Assembly (NCBI GenBank): GCA_030141605.1
Contig: JAQGDQ010001066.1
Coordinates: 35,001-65,836 of the forward strand
DNA: 30,836 nt
Source of the DNA: Tubiluchus corallicola
Lineage: Eukaryota > Priapulida > Priapulimorpha > Priapulimorphida > Tubiluchidae
Reading direction: 5' to 3'
The translations under genes were made by a program, and so were the position numbers. Below the pieces are notes generated by a model. It worked only from the letters and a program-made list of their open reading frames with translations, made no database searches and was not told the origin of the DNA. Shown here piece after piece: positions 19,801-28,416 of the stretch (position 1 is its first letter; every line of letters starts with the position of its first letter).

Positions 19801-22371
19801 GATAATTGCGAGACATTTGACCCATGTTCTTCAAATCCATGTCAGAATGGTGCATCATGCACAAATATGCTGGACAAATACACGTGCTCTTGTGAAGAAG
19901 GATATGTTGGATATAATTGCGAGACATTTGACCCCTGTTCTTCAAATCCATGTCAAAGTGGTGGAACGTGCACAAATATGCAGGACAAATACACATGCTC
20001 TTGTGAAGAAGGATATGTTGGAGATAATTGCGAAACATTTGACCCCTGTTCATCAAATCCATGTCAGAGTGGTGGAACGTGCACAAATATGCAGAACAAA
20101 TACACATGCTCTTGTGAAGAAGGATATGTTGGAGATAATTGTGAAACATTTGACCCCTGTTCGTCAAATCCATGTCAGAGTGGTGGAACGTGCTCAAATC
20201 TGCTGGACAAATACACCTGTTCTTGTGAAGAAGGATATGTTGGAGATAATTGCGAGACATTTGACCCCTGTTCGTCAAATCCATGTCAGAGTGGTGGAAC
20301 ATGCACAAATATGCAGGACAAATACACATGCTCTTGTGAAGAAGGATATGTTGGAGATACTTGTGAAACATTTGACCCGTGTTCTTCAAATCCATGTGAA
20401 AGTGGTGGAACATGCACAAATATGCAGGACAAATACACATGCTCTTGTGAAGAAGGATATGTTGGAGATAAATGTGAAACATTTGACCCCTGTTTGTCAA
20501 ATCCATGTCAGAATGGTGGGTCATGCACAAATATGCTGGACAAATACACTTGCTCTTGTGAAGAAGGATATGTTGGATATAATTGCGAGACATTTGACCC
20601 CTGTTCTTCAAATCCATGTCAGAATGGTGCATCATGCACAAATATGCTGGACAAATACACGTGCTCTTGTGAAGAAGGATATGTTGGATATAATTGCGAG
20701 ACATTTGACCCCTGTTCTTCAAATCCATGTCAAAGTGGTGGAACGTGCACAAATATGCAGGACAAATACACATGCTCTTGTGAAGAAGGATATGTTGGAG
20801 ATAATTGCGAAACATTTGACCCCTGTTCATCAAATCCATGTCAGAGTGGTGGAACGTGCACAAATATGCAGAACAAATACACATGCTCTTGTGAAGAAGG
20901 ATATGTTGGAGATAATTGTGAAACATTTGACCCCTGTTCGTCAAATCCATGTCAGAGTGGTGGAACGTGCTCAAATCTGCTGGACAAATACACCTGTTCT
21001 TGTGAAGAAGGATATGTTGGAGATAATTGCGAGACATTTGACCCCTGTTCGTCAAATCCATGTCAGAGTGGTGGAACATGCACAAATATGCAGGACAAAT
21101 ACACATGCTCTTGTGAAGAAGGATATGTTGGAGATACTTGTGAAACATTTGACCCGTGTTCTTCAAATCCATGTGAAAGTGGTGGAACATGCACAAATAT
21201 GCAGGACAAATACACATGCTCTTGTGAAGAAGGATATGTTGGAGATAATTGTGAAACATTTGACCCCTGTTTGTCAAATCCATGTCAGAATGGTGGGTCA
21301 TGCACAAATATGCTGGACAAATACACTTGCTCTTGTGAAGAAGGATATGTTGGATATAATTGCGAGACATTTGACCCCTGTTCTTCAAACCCATGTCAGA
21401 ATGGTGGGTCATGCACAAATATGTCGGACAAATACACCTGCTCTTGTAAAGAAGGATATGTTGGATATAATTGCGAGATATTTGACCCCTGTTCTTCAAA
21501 TCCATGTCAGAATGGTGGAACATGCACAAATATGCTGGACAAATACGCGTGCTCTTGTGAAGAAGGATATTTTGGAGATAACTGTGAATCCTTTGACACC
21601 TGTTCTTCAAATCCATGCCAGAATGGCGGAACATGCACAAATATGACCAACTCGTATGCATGTTCTTGCGAAGAAGGATATGTTGGAGATAATTGTGAAA
21701 CGTTTGTTCCCTGTTCTTCAAATCCATGCCAGAACGGTGGAACATGCAATAATTTAAATGCGACAGAATCATATACGTGTTCATGTGCACAAGGATACCA
21801 AGGGGCCAACTGCAACATGTCTGACCCTTGTGCTTCATACCCATGTCTGTACAGTGGAACATGCACTAGTGAAGATAGCATTTACAGGTGTAAATGTCTC
21901 GAACAATTTTCTGGTGAAAATTGCAACATACTGTTTAAGGAAGGAATATGTCCCAGTAAGGAAAAAGTTAACAAAAGCAAATGTCTAACTGCGTCTTGTA
22001 GCAAGGATAATGACTGTGGTGGGATTGAAAAATGCTGTGAGTACGAATCTTGTGGCAAAATCTGCATTCTTCCATCAGATTATTTGCAAACCGACGACGA
22101 TACTCTCCAGAGGACTTCACTGGACACGGTTGGAATTCTTGCTGTCACTATGGCTTTTCTCTACGTAATTATTATATTGACTGGCTTAACCATTTTTCAT
22201 AAACAAAGAATGCAAAAACTTGCTGCTGTGGTATCGTCAACGTCAGTATCTGGTACGTATGAAGAGGAGGACAGCGAAGAAGAATCGCAAACAGGAGACG
22301 ATGATGAAGAGGAAGAATCAGATACAGACTATGAAAGCCTAGCTTTCCAAGATGTATTTGACAGCATATAA
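16852..22371 (+). CDS. Gene B: giant CUB-like/EGF(41)/WAP type I membrane protein (1839 aa)
   Basis: Single uninterrupted 5.5-kb reading frame, paralogous to gene A from end to end. A signal peptide lies at residues 1-19, a CUB-like domain at about 35-165, an atypical EGF and a normal EGF to 248. Then come 37 EGF modules of exactly 37 aa (249-1617), two divergent EGF modules, and a WAP domain near 1696-1740 with eight cysteines. A transmembrane helix is near 1760-1782. The 55-residue acidic tail contains DTDYESL and ends DVFDSI. Extracellularly the EGF rod would hold the N-terminal domain far from the membrane. Each module has CxSxPC (O-glucose type), CxxGG[ST]C (O-fucose type) and CTNxxxxYTCSC (beta-hydroxylation type) motifs. 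No calcium-binding Dx[DN]E pattern precedes the first Cys. Likely an adhesion or recognition receptor; the ligand is unknown. No named orthologue is recognised. Confidence 0.9.
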   Translation: MKKLFASLFLLYLFKSTLSTRPWNIKYPNNFKVLYPYKAGNQNYREELLAQNVSIIAEPMQYNDNGSNSLLREVCVTKDPSDPKQAIFFGLRNMDLPCGNDDSVYIYSANLTSGKKGASANFCNKYVSWYQVSIKTSINYPTVCVTFERNEAATNPAVEVLIEVSHPPSSCAECGDNIAQCIYQYETNFPYYKCSCNRSVIQWIGPVCDDRRNPCFSIPCQNSGTCHNYYSAFNCTCPAGYVDELCSTFDPCSSTPCQNGGSCTNMPDKYTCSCEEGYVGYNCETFDPCSSNPCQSGGTCTNMPDKYTCSCEEGYVGYNCETFDPCSSNPCQSGGTCTNMQDKYTCSCEKGYVGYNCETFDPCSSNPCQSGGTCTNMQDKYTCSCEEGYVGDNCETFDPCSSNPCQSGGTCTNMLDKYTCSCEEGYVGDNCQTFDPCSSNPCQNGGSCTNMPDKYTCSCKKGYVGYNCETFDPCSSNPCQNGGSCTNMPDKYTCSCEEGYVGYNCETFDPCSSNPCQNGGSCTNMPNKYTCSCEEGYVGYNCETFDPCSSNPCQNGGSCTNMPDKYTCSCEEGYVGDNCETFDPCSSNPCQNGASCTNMLDKYTCSCEEGYVGYNCETFDPCSSNPCQSGGTCTNMQNKYICSCEEGYVGDNCETFDPCSSNPCQSGGTCTNMLDKYTCSCEEGYVGDNCETFDPCSSNPCQNGGSCTNMPDKYTCSCKKGYVGYNCETFDPCSSNPCQNGGSCTNMPDKYTCSCEEGYVGDNCEAFDPCSSNPCQSGGTCTNVLDKYTCSCEEGYVGDNCETFDPCSSNPCQSGGTCTNMLDKYTCSCEEGYVGDNCETFDPCSSNPCQNGGSCTNMSDKYTCSCEEGYVGYNCETFDPCSSNPCQNGGSCTNMPDKYTCSCQEGYVGYNCETFDPCSSNPCQSGGTCTNMQDKYTCSCEEGYVGDNCETFDPCSSTPCQSGGTCTNMLDKYTCSCEEGYIGDNCETFDPCSSNPCQNGASCTNMLDKYTCSCEEGYVGYNCETFDPCSSNPCQSGGTCTNMQDKYTCSCEEGYVGDNCETFDPCSSNPCQSGGTCTNMQNKYTCSCEEGYVGDNCETFDPCSSNPCQSGGTCSNLLDKYTCSCEEGYVGDNCETFDPCSSNPCQSGGTCTNMQDKYTCSCEEGYVGDTCETFDPCSSNPCESGGTCTNMQDKYTCSCEEGYVGDKCETFDPCLSNPCQNGGSCTNMLDKYTCSCEEGYVGYNCETFDPCSSNPCQNGASCTNMLDKYTCSCEEGYVGYNCETFDPCSSNPCQSGGTCTNMQDKYTCSCEEGYVGDNCETFDPCSSNPCQSGGTCTNMQNKYTCSCEEGYVGDNCETFDPCSSNPCQSGGTCSNLLDKYTCSCEEGYVGDNCETFDPCSSNPCQSGGTCTNMQDKYTCSCEEGYVGDTCETFDPCSSNPCESGGTCTNMQDKYTCSCEEGYVGDNCETFDPCLSNPCQNGGSCTNMLDKYTCSCEEGYVGYNCETFDPCSSNPCQNGGSCTNMSDKYTCSCKEGYVGYNCEIFDPCSSNPCQNGGTCTNMLDKYACSCEEGYFGDNCESFDTCSSNPCQNGGTCTNMTNSYACSCEEGYVGDNCETFVPCSSNPCQNGGTCNNLNATESYTCSCAQGYQGANCNMSDPCASYPCLYSGTCTSEDSIYRCKCLEQFSGENCNILFKEGICPSKEKVNKSKCLTASCSKDNDCGGIEKCCEYESCGKICILPSDYLQTDDDTLQRTSLDTVGILAVTMAFLYVIIILTGLTIFHKQRMQKLAAVVSSTSVSGTYEEEDSEEESQTGDDDEEEESDTDYESLAFQDVFDSI
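17596..21702 (+). repeat. Gene B EGF array: 37 units of 111 bp
   Basis: From the first FDPC unit at 17596 to the FVPC unit at 21703 is 4107 bp, exactly 37 x 111, with no indel. Units fall into a few sub-types. One has NGGSC and NMPD with GYNC; another has SGGTC and NMQD with GDNC; a third has SGGTC and NMLD with GDNC; a fourth has NGASC and NMLD. These sub-types recur in ordered blocks, evidence of multi-unit exchange. The last units (36-37) are more diverged, like array edges in general. Confidence 0.97.
19816..21369 (+). repeat. 777-bp tandem duplication of seven EGF units
   Basis: Units 21-27 (19816-20592) and 28-34 (20593-21369) have the same order of variants: NGASC, NMQD, NMQN, CSNLLD, GDTC, NPCESG and the DPCLS unit. 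I see only a couple of base differences, for example A/C near 19824 and A/T at about 20470, where AAATGT (Lys) stands against AATTGT (Asn). The duplication is therefore recent, or has recently been homogenised. A short-read assembly could easily miscount such a block. Confidence 0.92.
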
Positions 22372-22652
22372 AACTGCAATCCAGACTAACAGACCTAACT
22401 GCTACACAAGGACCAGCTAAATTACACCTTAAAATTGCTTTACGCCGTTGTACATAACGCTCCTGCATACAATTACACAATGTACGAAAATATGTAAAAA
22501 TTCGGATTTAAAATAATTAGATTTAAACAAGATTAAATCAATGCTTTTGTTAAGTCACCTGGCTAAACCATGTAGCAGTTATCGCTTCAAGTGCAGCAAC
22601 TTATTTTGTCCTCAAAGGATGTTTGGTTCAAATTTTGAAACTTTTATAGCAC
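22372..22652 (+). promoter_or_regulatory. Gene B 3' flank
   Basis: Diverged but alignable with the 3' flank of genes A and C (CCAGACTAAC, ACACAAGGACCAGCTAAATTA, TTGTACATAAC, GCAACTTATTTT). No canonical AATAAA is evident close to the stop; TAAAATAAT-like sequence near 22507 is the nearest candidate. Homology to the other 3' flanks ends where the MITE-like element is inserted. Confidence 0.5.
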
Positions 22653-23197
22653 GTAAAGGAAGACTGGACGATTGTTTAGTCTCAATCTCATTTTAATTTA
22701 CTGTCCAAAATATACATTATCTTGCCTATAAAGGTTAGCAATTGTTTCTTATATCTAAATAATTAGTTTGAAAAATTAATTAACGGCAACCGAACACAGC
22801 TATTGCTTACGTCAGAAACTAACAGCAGTTTGTGCAATGGCAGGTGTCTTCCTTGCGCGGCAAGCACATTTGTATAAGTGTTACAGCACTGTTTAAACGC
22901 ATGTTGTCACGAAAATGGGTCCTACGTCATATGACGTAAGAAACTAACACATCAGTTCATGACCATGCTTATCACGGTACCGTCTTATATTTGTCGGCCA
23001 CGCGAATGTGACAAAAGGGTACCGTTGCCAGTCTTAGTAGATTCAGTGAGCCGCAAGTCGCATTGAAAGTTTAACGAAATCTGAGTATAAATTTAAATCT
23101 AAGCTTTGATTTACATAAAGCTATTATAGTTTTTGATATTTTAGAGCATTCTTTATTTTGAACTAAAGTTTAGACAATCATCCGGTTTTGCCAAAGC
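22653..23197 (+). mobile_element. MITE-like element, copy 2 (about 545 bp)
   Basis: Full-length inverted counterpart of 1112-1667, about 21 kb away. Its ends form imperfect inverted repeats (GACTGGACGATTGTTTAGTCT on the left; the right end reads in reverse complement as AACCGGATGATTGTCTAAACT). It has no coding capacity. It sits in the 3' flank of gene B, interrupting sequence still alignable to the flank of gene A. Confidence 0.75.
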
Positions 23198-23351
23198 GTT
23201 TTGACCCAATTAACCGACTGAATCTATAAGCAAACAGATGTAGCATATTATTACTATAAAAGTATTAGTCATTATTCATCCCAAACGTAATAAGGCTCTA
23301 TGTGAATTTGAGAAATTCCAATGTGCAATTATTTAAGAATATTAATTTAGG

Positions 23352-23440
23352 CGGTCACCCATACAAGTGCTAACCAGGCTCTAGGTTGCTTAACTTCGGT
23401 GATCAGACGAGAACCAGTGTTTTCAACGTGATAGACAACA
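23352..23440 (-). pseudogene. 5S rRNA pseudogene or 5S-derived SINE head
   Basis: The minus strand carries, in order, TATCACGTTGAAAACACTGG, TTCTCGTCTGATCACCGAAG, TTAAGCAAC, GCCTGGTTAGCACTTGTATG and GGTGACCGCCT. These correspond closely to 5S rRNA from roughly nucleotide 12 to 93, including the internal promoter (A box, intermediate element and C box). The extreme 5' part is degraded and the 3' end after GCCT is absent, so it is not a functional 5S gene. It could be the 5S-derived head of a SINE3-type element, although no poly(A) or LINE-like tail was identified. Such a fragment could still recruit TFIIIA; that is speculation. Confidence 0.8.
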
Positions 23441-23952
23441 ATATAGATACAGCACGGTTTAACCACGATCTGATAGGCATGGAACAATTCTTTCTTTTGT
23501 CCTTCTTCTTCATCTTCTTTTTCTACTACTTCTTGCAACTGATGATAAATGATTTCTTGATCATTTTTCTGTCTTCTGTAATCAGGTGTCCGAAGCTTAT
23601 AAATGTTAAAACTTACTTTGCTTGTTCAATCTCTGTCATTATGCTCATTTTTTGGAGTAGGAGAACCTTGGATATTGCCTTGCATGATTTCAAACTCTCC
23701 ACGGCATTCCAAACAACAGCATAACAATATATTCCACGTTTTGACACAATGTAAATTTTAAATTGCACAATTTTGTTTGTAAATTCATATCTTAAATAGC
23801 GCAATTATCTAACTTTCTCTCTTGCAGAGCTCTATCACAAACATTGGCCATTTTAATGGCTGTTTTAAGTATTTTTTGTCCACTTTCATTAGTCAGCAGG
23901 AAAATGTGATTCATTTAAAATCAGGCTATCTCTAAAATAACTGACAGCAAAA
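23441..23952 (+). promoter_or_regulatory. Upstream region of pseudogene C
   Basis: A+T-rich. A strong acceptor-like site (CTTTCTCTCTTGCAG, AG at 23826-23827) lies 125 bp before the start codon. Just before the ATG, GATTCATTTAAAATCAGG and AGCAAAA match the equivalent positions of genes A and B, supporting common ancestry of the leader. Confidence 0.4.
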
Positions 23953-24965
23953 ATGGAGGAAACATTAGTTCTGGTGCTTTTGCTTTATTCTTCCAGTAGG
24001 ATAAATACCAGTAGAGAATTGAATGTTAATGTTCCAAATAACGTTATTACAATGTATCCCTATAGAACTGACAGTCCACAAGTACGACCTGTTCAAAGCG
24101 TTTCTCTTATAGCTGATACACTGTTTTATAAAGACATTGATTCAAATTTGGTCTTGAGACAAGTATGTTTCATAAGTAACGTTAGTGACCCCGAGCAAAA
24201 GTTGTACTTTCGTTTGCGGAGTGCTGATCTTCCGTGTGATACCAACTATGTAAGCGTGTATTCGACGAGTTTTGCACCTTTCAAGAATGCAAGAAAAATG
24301 TGTAACAAGAGATGGTTTCCCATTGGACAATCTGAACTGTCAATGCCATGTTTGAACTTCAGAAGATATGGACTGCAATCAGGAACAAATCCTGTTTTTG
24401 AGCTGGCTGTGCAAGCCCAGCAACTCTCTAATACATGTGCTGATTGTAGAGAAAATTCTAGAGATTGTGTTCACAGACGTTAGGCACCATTTCCTTACGA
24501 CGACTGCAAATGCGAGAGAGACTCTATACAGTGTCGAGAAGTTTGTCTCTCATTGCCCTGTGAAGAGTCTGAAACGTGCAATAATTATTACGATGATTTC
24601 AATTGGCCCAGTTTCAGTGCAGCGAGTGGTCATTATTATAGTGATATGACCATTCCTTGTGCTTCAAAGCCATGTCAGAATGGTGGTTCATGCAAAAATT
24701 CAACTGACACATATATGTGCTCTTGTGCACAAGGGTATACAGGAACTAACTGTAACGTATTTGATCCTTGCTCTTCAAATCCATGTCAAAATGATGGAAC
24801 ATGTACAAATGTGACGAACTCATACACATGCTCTTGTGCACAAGGATATACAGGAACTAACTGTAACGTATTTGATCCTTGCTTTTCAAATCCATGTGAA
24901 AATGGTGGAACATGTACTAATGTGGCGAACTCATACACATGCTCTTGTGCACAAGGGTATACAGG

Positions 24966-25384
24966 TGTAATGGCCTAGGCATACAGGGGCAGACCATAGG
25001 TTCCAGTTAATGGTAGTCCCTGCTAAGTTCGATCAGTTCCTTGGCCGAGCTAGGGGTACTGACCGGCTGCCCACTAACGGAAACAGACAGTAGCTGAGCG
25101 TAGGCAGACTCTAGGGGGGTCTACCTAAATAGCATGAATTCTTTTGTGGTGTAATGGATTAAAAACAGGCTTTCCATCTATACCTCAAAAATCAAACTGT
25201 AACCAGTCGAATAAATGCCATAATATTAAGTTTAATGACACAAACAAAAACAGTTGTATAATTGAGCTTTTTGTAAACAATGGAAATTAGTAATAAGCAA
25301 AAGTAAGTCTGAAAACGCTACTAAACAGCATGGCATGAAAGAAATGCAATGACAAAACATACAAAAATCACACAGTGTTCCTAG
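24966..25384. other. Non-EGF interruption of pseudogene C
   Basis: About 420 bp unrelated to the EGF repeats. The first 150 bp are G+C-richer, the remainder A+T-rich, and I recognise no element. Its borders look like splice sites (ACAG|GTGTAA on the left; TTCCTAG|C on the right) and its length is a multiple of three. Splicing, however, would join the end of one EGF module to the middle of another. I favour an insertion or a rearrangement junction. Confidence 0.6.
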
Positions 25385-25387
25385 CTA

Positions 25388-25575
25388 TGCCGGACAAATA
25401 CACATGCTCTTGTGAAGAAGGACATGTTGGATATAATTGTGAGACATTTGACCCCTGTTCTTCAAATCCATGTCAGAATGGTGGATCATGCACAAATATG
25501 CAGGACAAATACACATGCTCTTGTGAAAAAGGATATGTTGGACATAATTGCGAGACATTTGACCCTTGCTTTTCA
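25388..25575 (+). repeat. B-type EGF patch inside pseudogene C
   Basis: One and a half modules (MPDKYTCSCEEG, VGYNCET, NMQDKYTCSCEKG) match gene B units nearly base for base. The surrounding modules are of the distinct [11 protein letters not shown] type. The patch begins exactly where the non-EGF interruption ends. Confidence 0.8.
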
Positions 25576-27950
25576 AATCCATGCCAGAACGGTGGAACAT
25601 GCAGTAACATGACGAACTCATACATATGATCTTGTGCACAAGGATATACAGGAACTAACTGTAACGTATTTCATCCTTGCTTTTCAAATCCATGTCAAAA
25701 TGGTGGAACATGCAATAATATGACGAACTCATACACATGCTCTTGTGCACAAGGATATACAGGAACTGACTGTAAGGTATTTGATCCTTGCTCTTCAAAT
25801 CCATGTCAAAATGGTGGAACATGCAATAATATGACGAACTCATAGACATGCTCTTGTGAACAAGGATATACAGGAACTAACTGTAACGTATTTGATCCTT
25901 GCTCTTCAAATCCGTGTCAGAATGGTGGAACATGCAATAATATGACGAACTCATACACATGCTCTTGTGAACAAGGATATACAGGAACTAACTGTAACAT
26001 TTGACCCCTGCTCTTCAAATCCATGTCAGAATGGTGGAACATGCAATAATTCAACTAACACATACACATGCTCTTGTGCACAAGGGTATACAGGAACTAA
26101 CTGTAACGTATTTGATCCTTGCTCTTCAAATCCATGACAAAATGGTGGAACCTGCAATAATATGACGAACTCATACACATGCTCTTGTGCACAAGGGTAT
26201 ACAGGAACTAACTGTAACGTATTTGATCCCTGCTCTTCAAATCCGTGTCAAAATGGTGGAACATGCAATAATATGACGAACTCATACACATGCTCTTGTG
26301 CACAAGGGTATACAGGAACTAACTGTAACGTATTTGATCCCTGCTCTTCAAATCCGTGTCAAAATGGTGGAACATGCAATAATATGACGAACTCATACAC
26401 GTGCTCTTGTGTACAAGGGTATACAGGAACTAACTGTAACGTATTTGATCCTTGCTCTTCAAATCCATGTCTGAATGATGGTTCATGCAAAAATTCAACT
26501 GACACATATATCTGCTCTTGTGCACAAGGATATATTGGAAGTAATTGTAACGTATTTCATCCTTGCTCTTCAAATCCATGTCAAAATGGTGGAACCTGCA
26601 ATAATATGACGAACTCATACACATGCTCTTGCGTAAAAGGATATACAGGAACTGACTGAAACGTATTTGATCCGTGCTCTTTAAATCCATGTCAAAATGA
26701 TGGAACCTGCAATAATATGACGAACTCATAGACATGCTCTTGTGCACAAGGATATACAGGAACTAACTGTAACGTATTTGATCCCTGCTCTTCAAATCCA
26801 TGTCTGAATGATGGTTCATGCAAAAATTCAACTGACACATATATCTGCTCTTGTGCACAAGGATATATTGGAAGTAATTGTAACGTATTTGATTCTTGCT
26901 CTTCTAATCCATGTCAGAATGGTGGAACGTGTATTAAAGCATATATGACTGAGGCATACATTTGTTCATATGTACAAGGATATCAAGGTACCAACTGCCA
27001 CTTATCTGACCCTTGTGCTTCTTTTTCATGTCTGTACAGTGGAACATGCACTAGTGAAGAGAGCATTTACAGGTGTAAATGTCTCGAACCATTTTCTGGT
27101 GAAAATTGCAAAATTCTGATTAAGGAAGGAGTATGTCCCAGTAAGGAGAAACTTGATAAAAGCAAATGTCTAACTGAGTCTTGTAGCAAGGATAACGATT
27201 GTGGTGGAATTGAAAAATGCTGTGAGTACGAATCTTGTGGCAAAATCTGCATTCGTCCATCAGGTTACTTAAAAGCTGATGGAAAAAACCCAAAAGGCAT
27301 CGCTGAACATATTTGGAATTTTGGCATCACTATGTCTTTTCTATACATTATTATTTTGTTAACAGGCTTAACTTTGATAACACTTCATATACTACCAATG
27401 CAAATACAACCTGCTGTGGTATCTTCAACGTAGTTAAATGAGGAAGAAGAGTCACAAAGTCACAAAGAAAACAGGAAGAGGAAGAATCAGACACAGACTA
27501 TGAATGGCTAGACGGTCGATCAGTAGACAACAAATAAAGAAAGAAAGTCCAGACTAACTTCACACAGGAACAGCTAAATTATTGCTGGAAACTTTTTTAC
27601 TCAGTTGTAGAAAATCCTACTGCAGGCAGTATACAATGCACATTACTGTCTGAACGGAAGTATGTAATATCCTAGATTAAATGACTAGATTGAATCAGCA
27701 ATTTTGCAATGTTATCTGACGAATGCACGTGCGCATGTGCAATGGCTTATTTCCTTGGCAAGGAGAATTTGGTTTAAAAGGGCAAGAAAAGGGGTACCTG
27801 AAGTAGGTTACAGAAAAATCGCCTTTAAAATTACATTACTTTGCAGTATTTTTATACGTACATCGTGTTTGTGTTGAAAGGAATTTTTTGTCTTCATTTT
27901 AAATCTCTTGCAATACTGTTCCAATACTACTCACTACGCCACGTAAATTA

Positions 27951-28416
27951 GGGGAATAAAAGGAAATATTAAATTACGTCCCAATATCTTTCCATGCAAA
28001 TCTATATTACTTAGCATTTCACTTATCTGCTGGAAAGACTTATGTAGCTAGACTAATAATTTAAAATGTTTGTGCCAATTGGTAAAATGTCGCTGACTCA
28101 CACTCCAGGGCGCGCCACTCATTAGTCAAAAAGGTATTTTAATCTTGATGAAAAGACACAGTACTTAGTTAGCAAGATGTGTGCTACGAACAGTCTGAAT
28201 ATTTTTTCATCCTTTACTTAATGTTATCAAAACTTGTTTCAAACGACCTACCATTAAAATGGCTGCACCTAACGGTCATCGCGGGAGTTTAAATTTACAC
28301 GTTTTATACATCGTTACATCGATGCAAACCATGCATACGAAAATGCAGTATGTAAGTGGTATATAATTTCTAGACGAATTTCTTAAGCTTCGTGTAAGTG
28401 CAGGGTTTTCTTGTGC
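27951..28416 (+). repeat. Dispersed repeat R, copy 3
   Basis: Direct counterpart of 9423-9907, carried along by the segmental duplication, with scattered substitutions and small indels. Confidence 0.8.

Larger units (their letters stand above)
23953..27537 (+). pseudogene. Pseudogene C: decayed CUB-like/EGF/WAP membrane protein
   Basis: Third paralogue, with the same signal peptide, CUB-like domain, about 19-20 EGF modules, WAP, transmembrane and acidic tail order. The frame is broken by TAG 24481, an interruption at 24966-25384 (with its own TAG), TGA 25627, TAG 25843, a 2-bp deletion near 25998, TGA 26135, TGA 26657, TAG 26729, TAG 27431 (Trp codon in gene A) and a net +8 frameshift near 27465. 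Three of the stops replace conserved EGF cysteines and one more falls on a Tyr codon that recurs in two units. The N-terminal region is more diverged from A and B than they are from each other. Most EGF modules are of a private AQGYTGTNC type, two partial ones are B-type, and the 3' end is A-type. A shortened secreted protein from 23953-24483 (176 aa) remains possible if transcribed. Confidence 0.92.

Noticed and set aside
17363-21862. Very long open frames in other frames of the EGF array (1427 codons on + and 1144 codons on -)
   Set aside because: The 111-bp unit length is a multiple of three, so any frame without a stop in one unit stays open throughout. The frame with signal peptide, cysteine pattern and transmembrane helix is the real one.
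24965-25384. True intron in gene C
   Set aside because: Splicing would fuse the end of one EGF module to the middle of the next and would not remove the other stops. Kept only as a finding to test.
24481-27433. Reading TGA as Cys and TAG as Tyr in gene C (alternative genetic code)
   Set aside because: Genes A and B use normal stops and normal Cys and Tyr codons. C also has frameshifts and a Trp-to-TAG change, so simple decay explains it.
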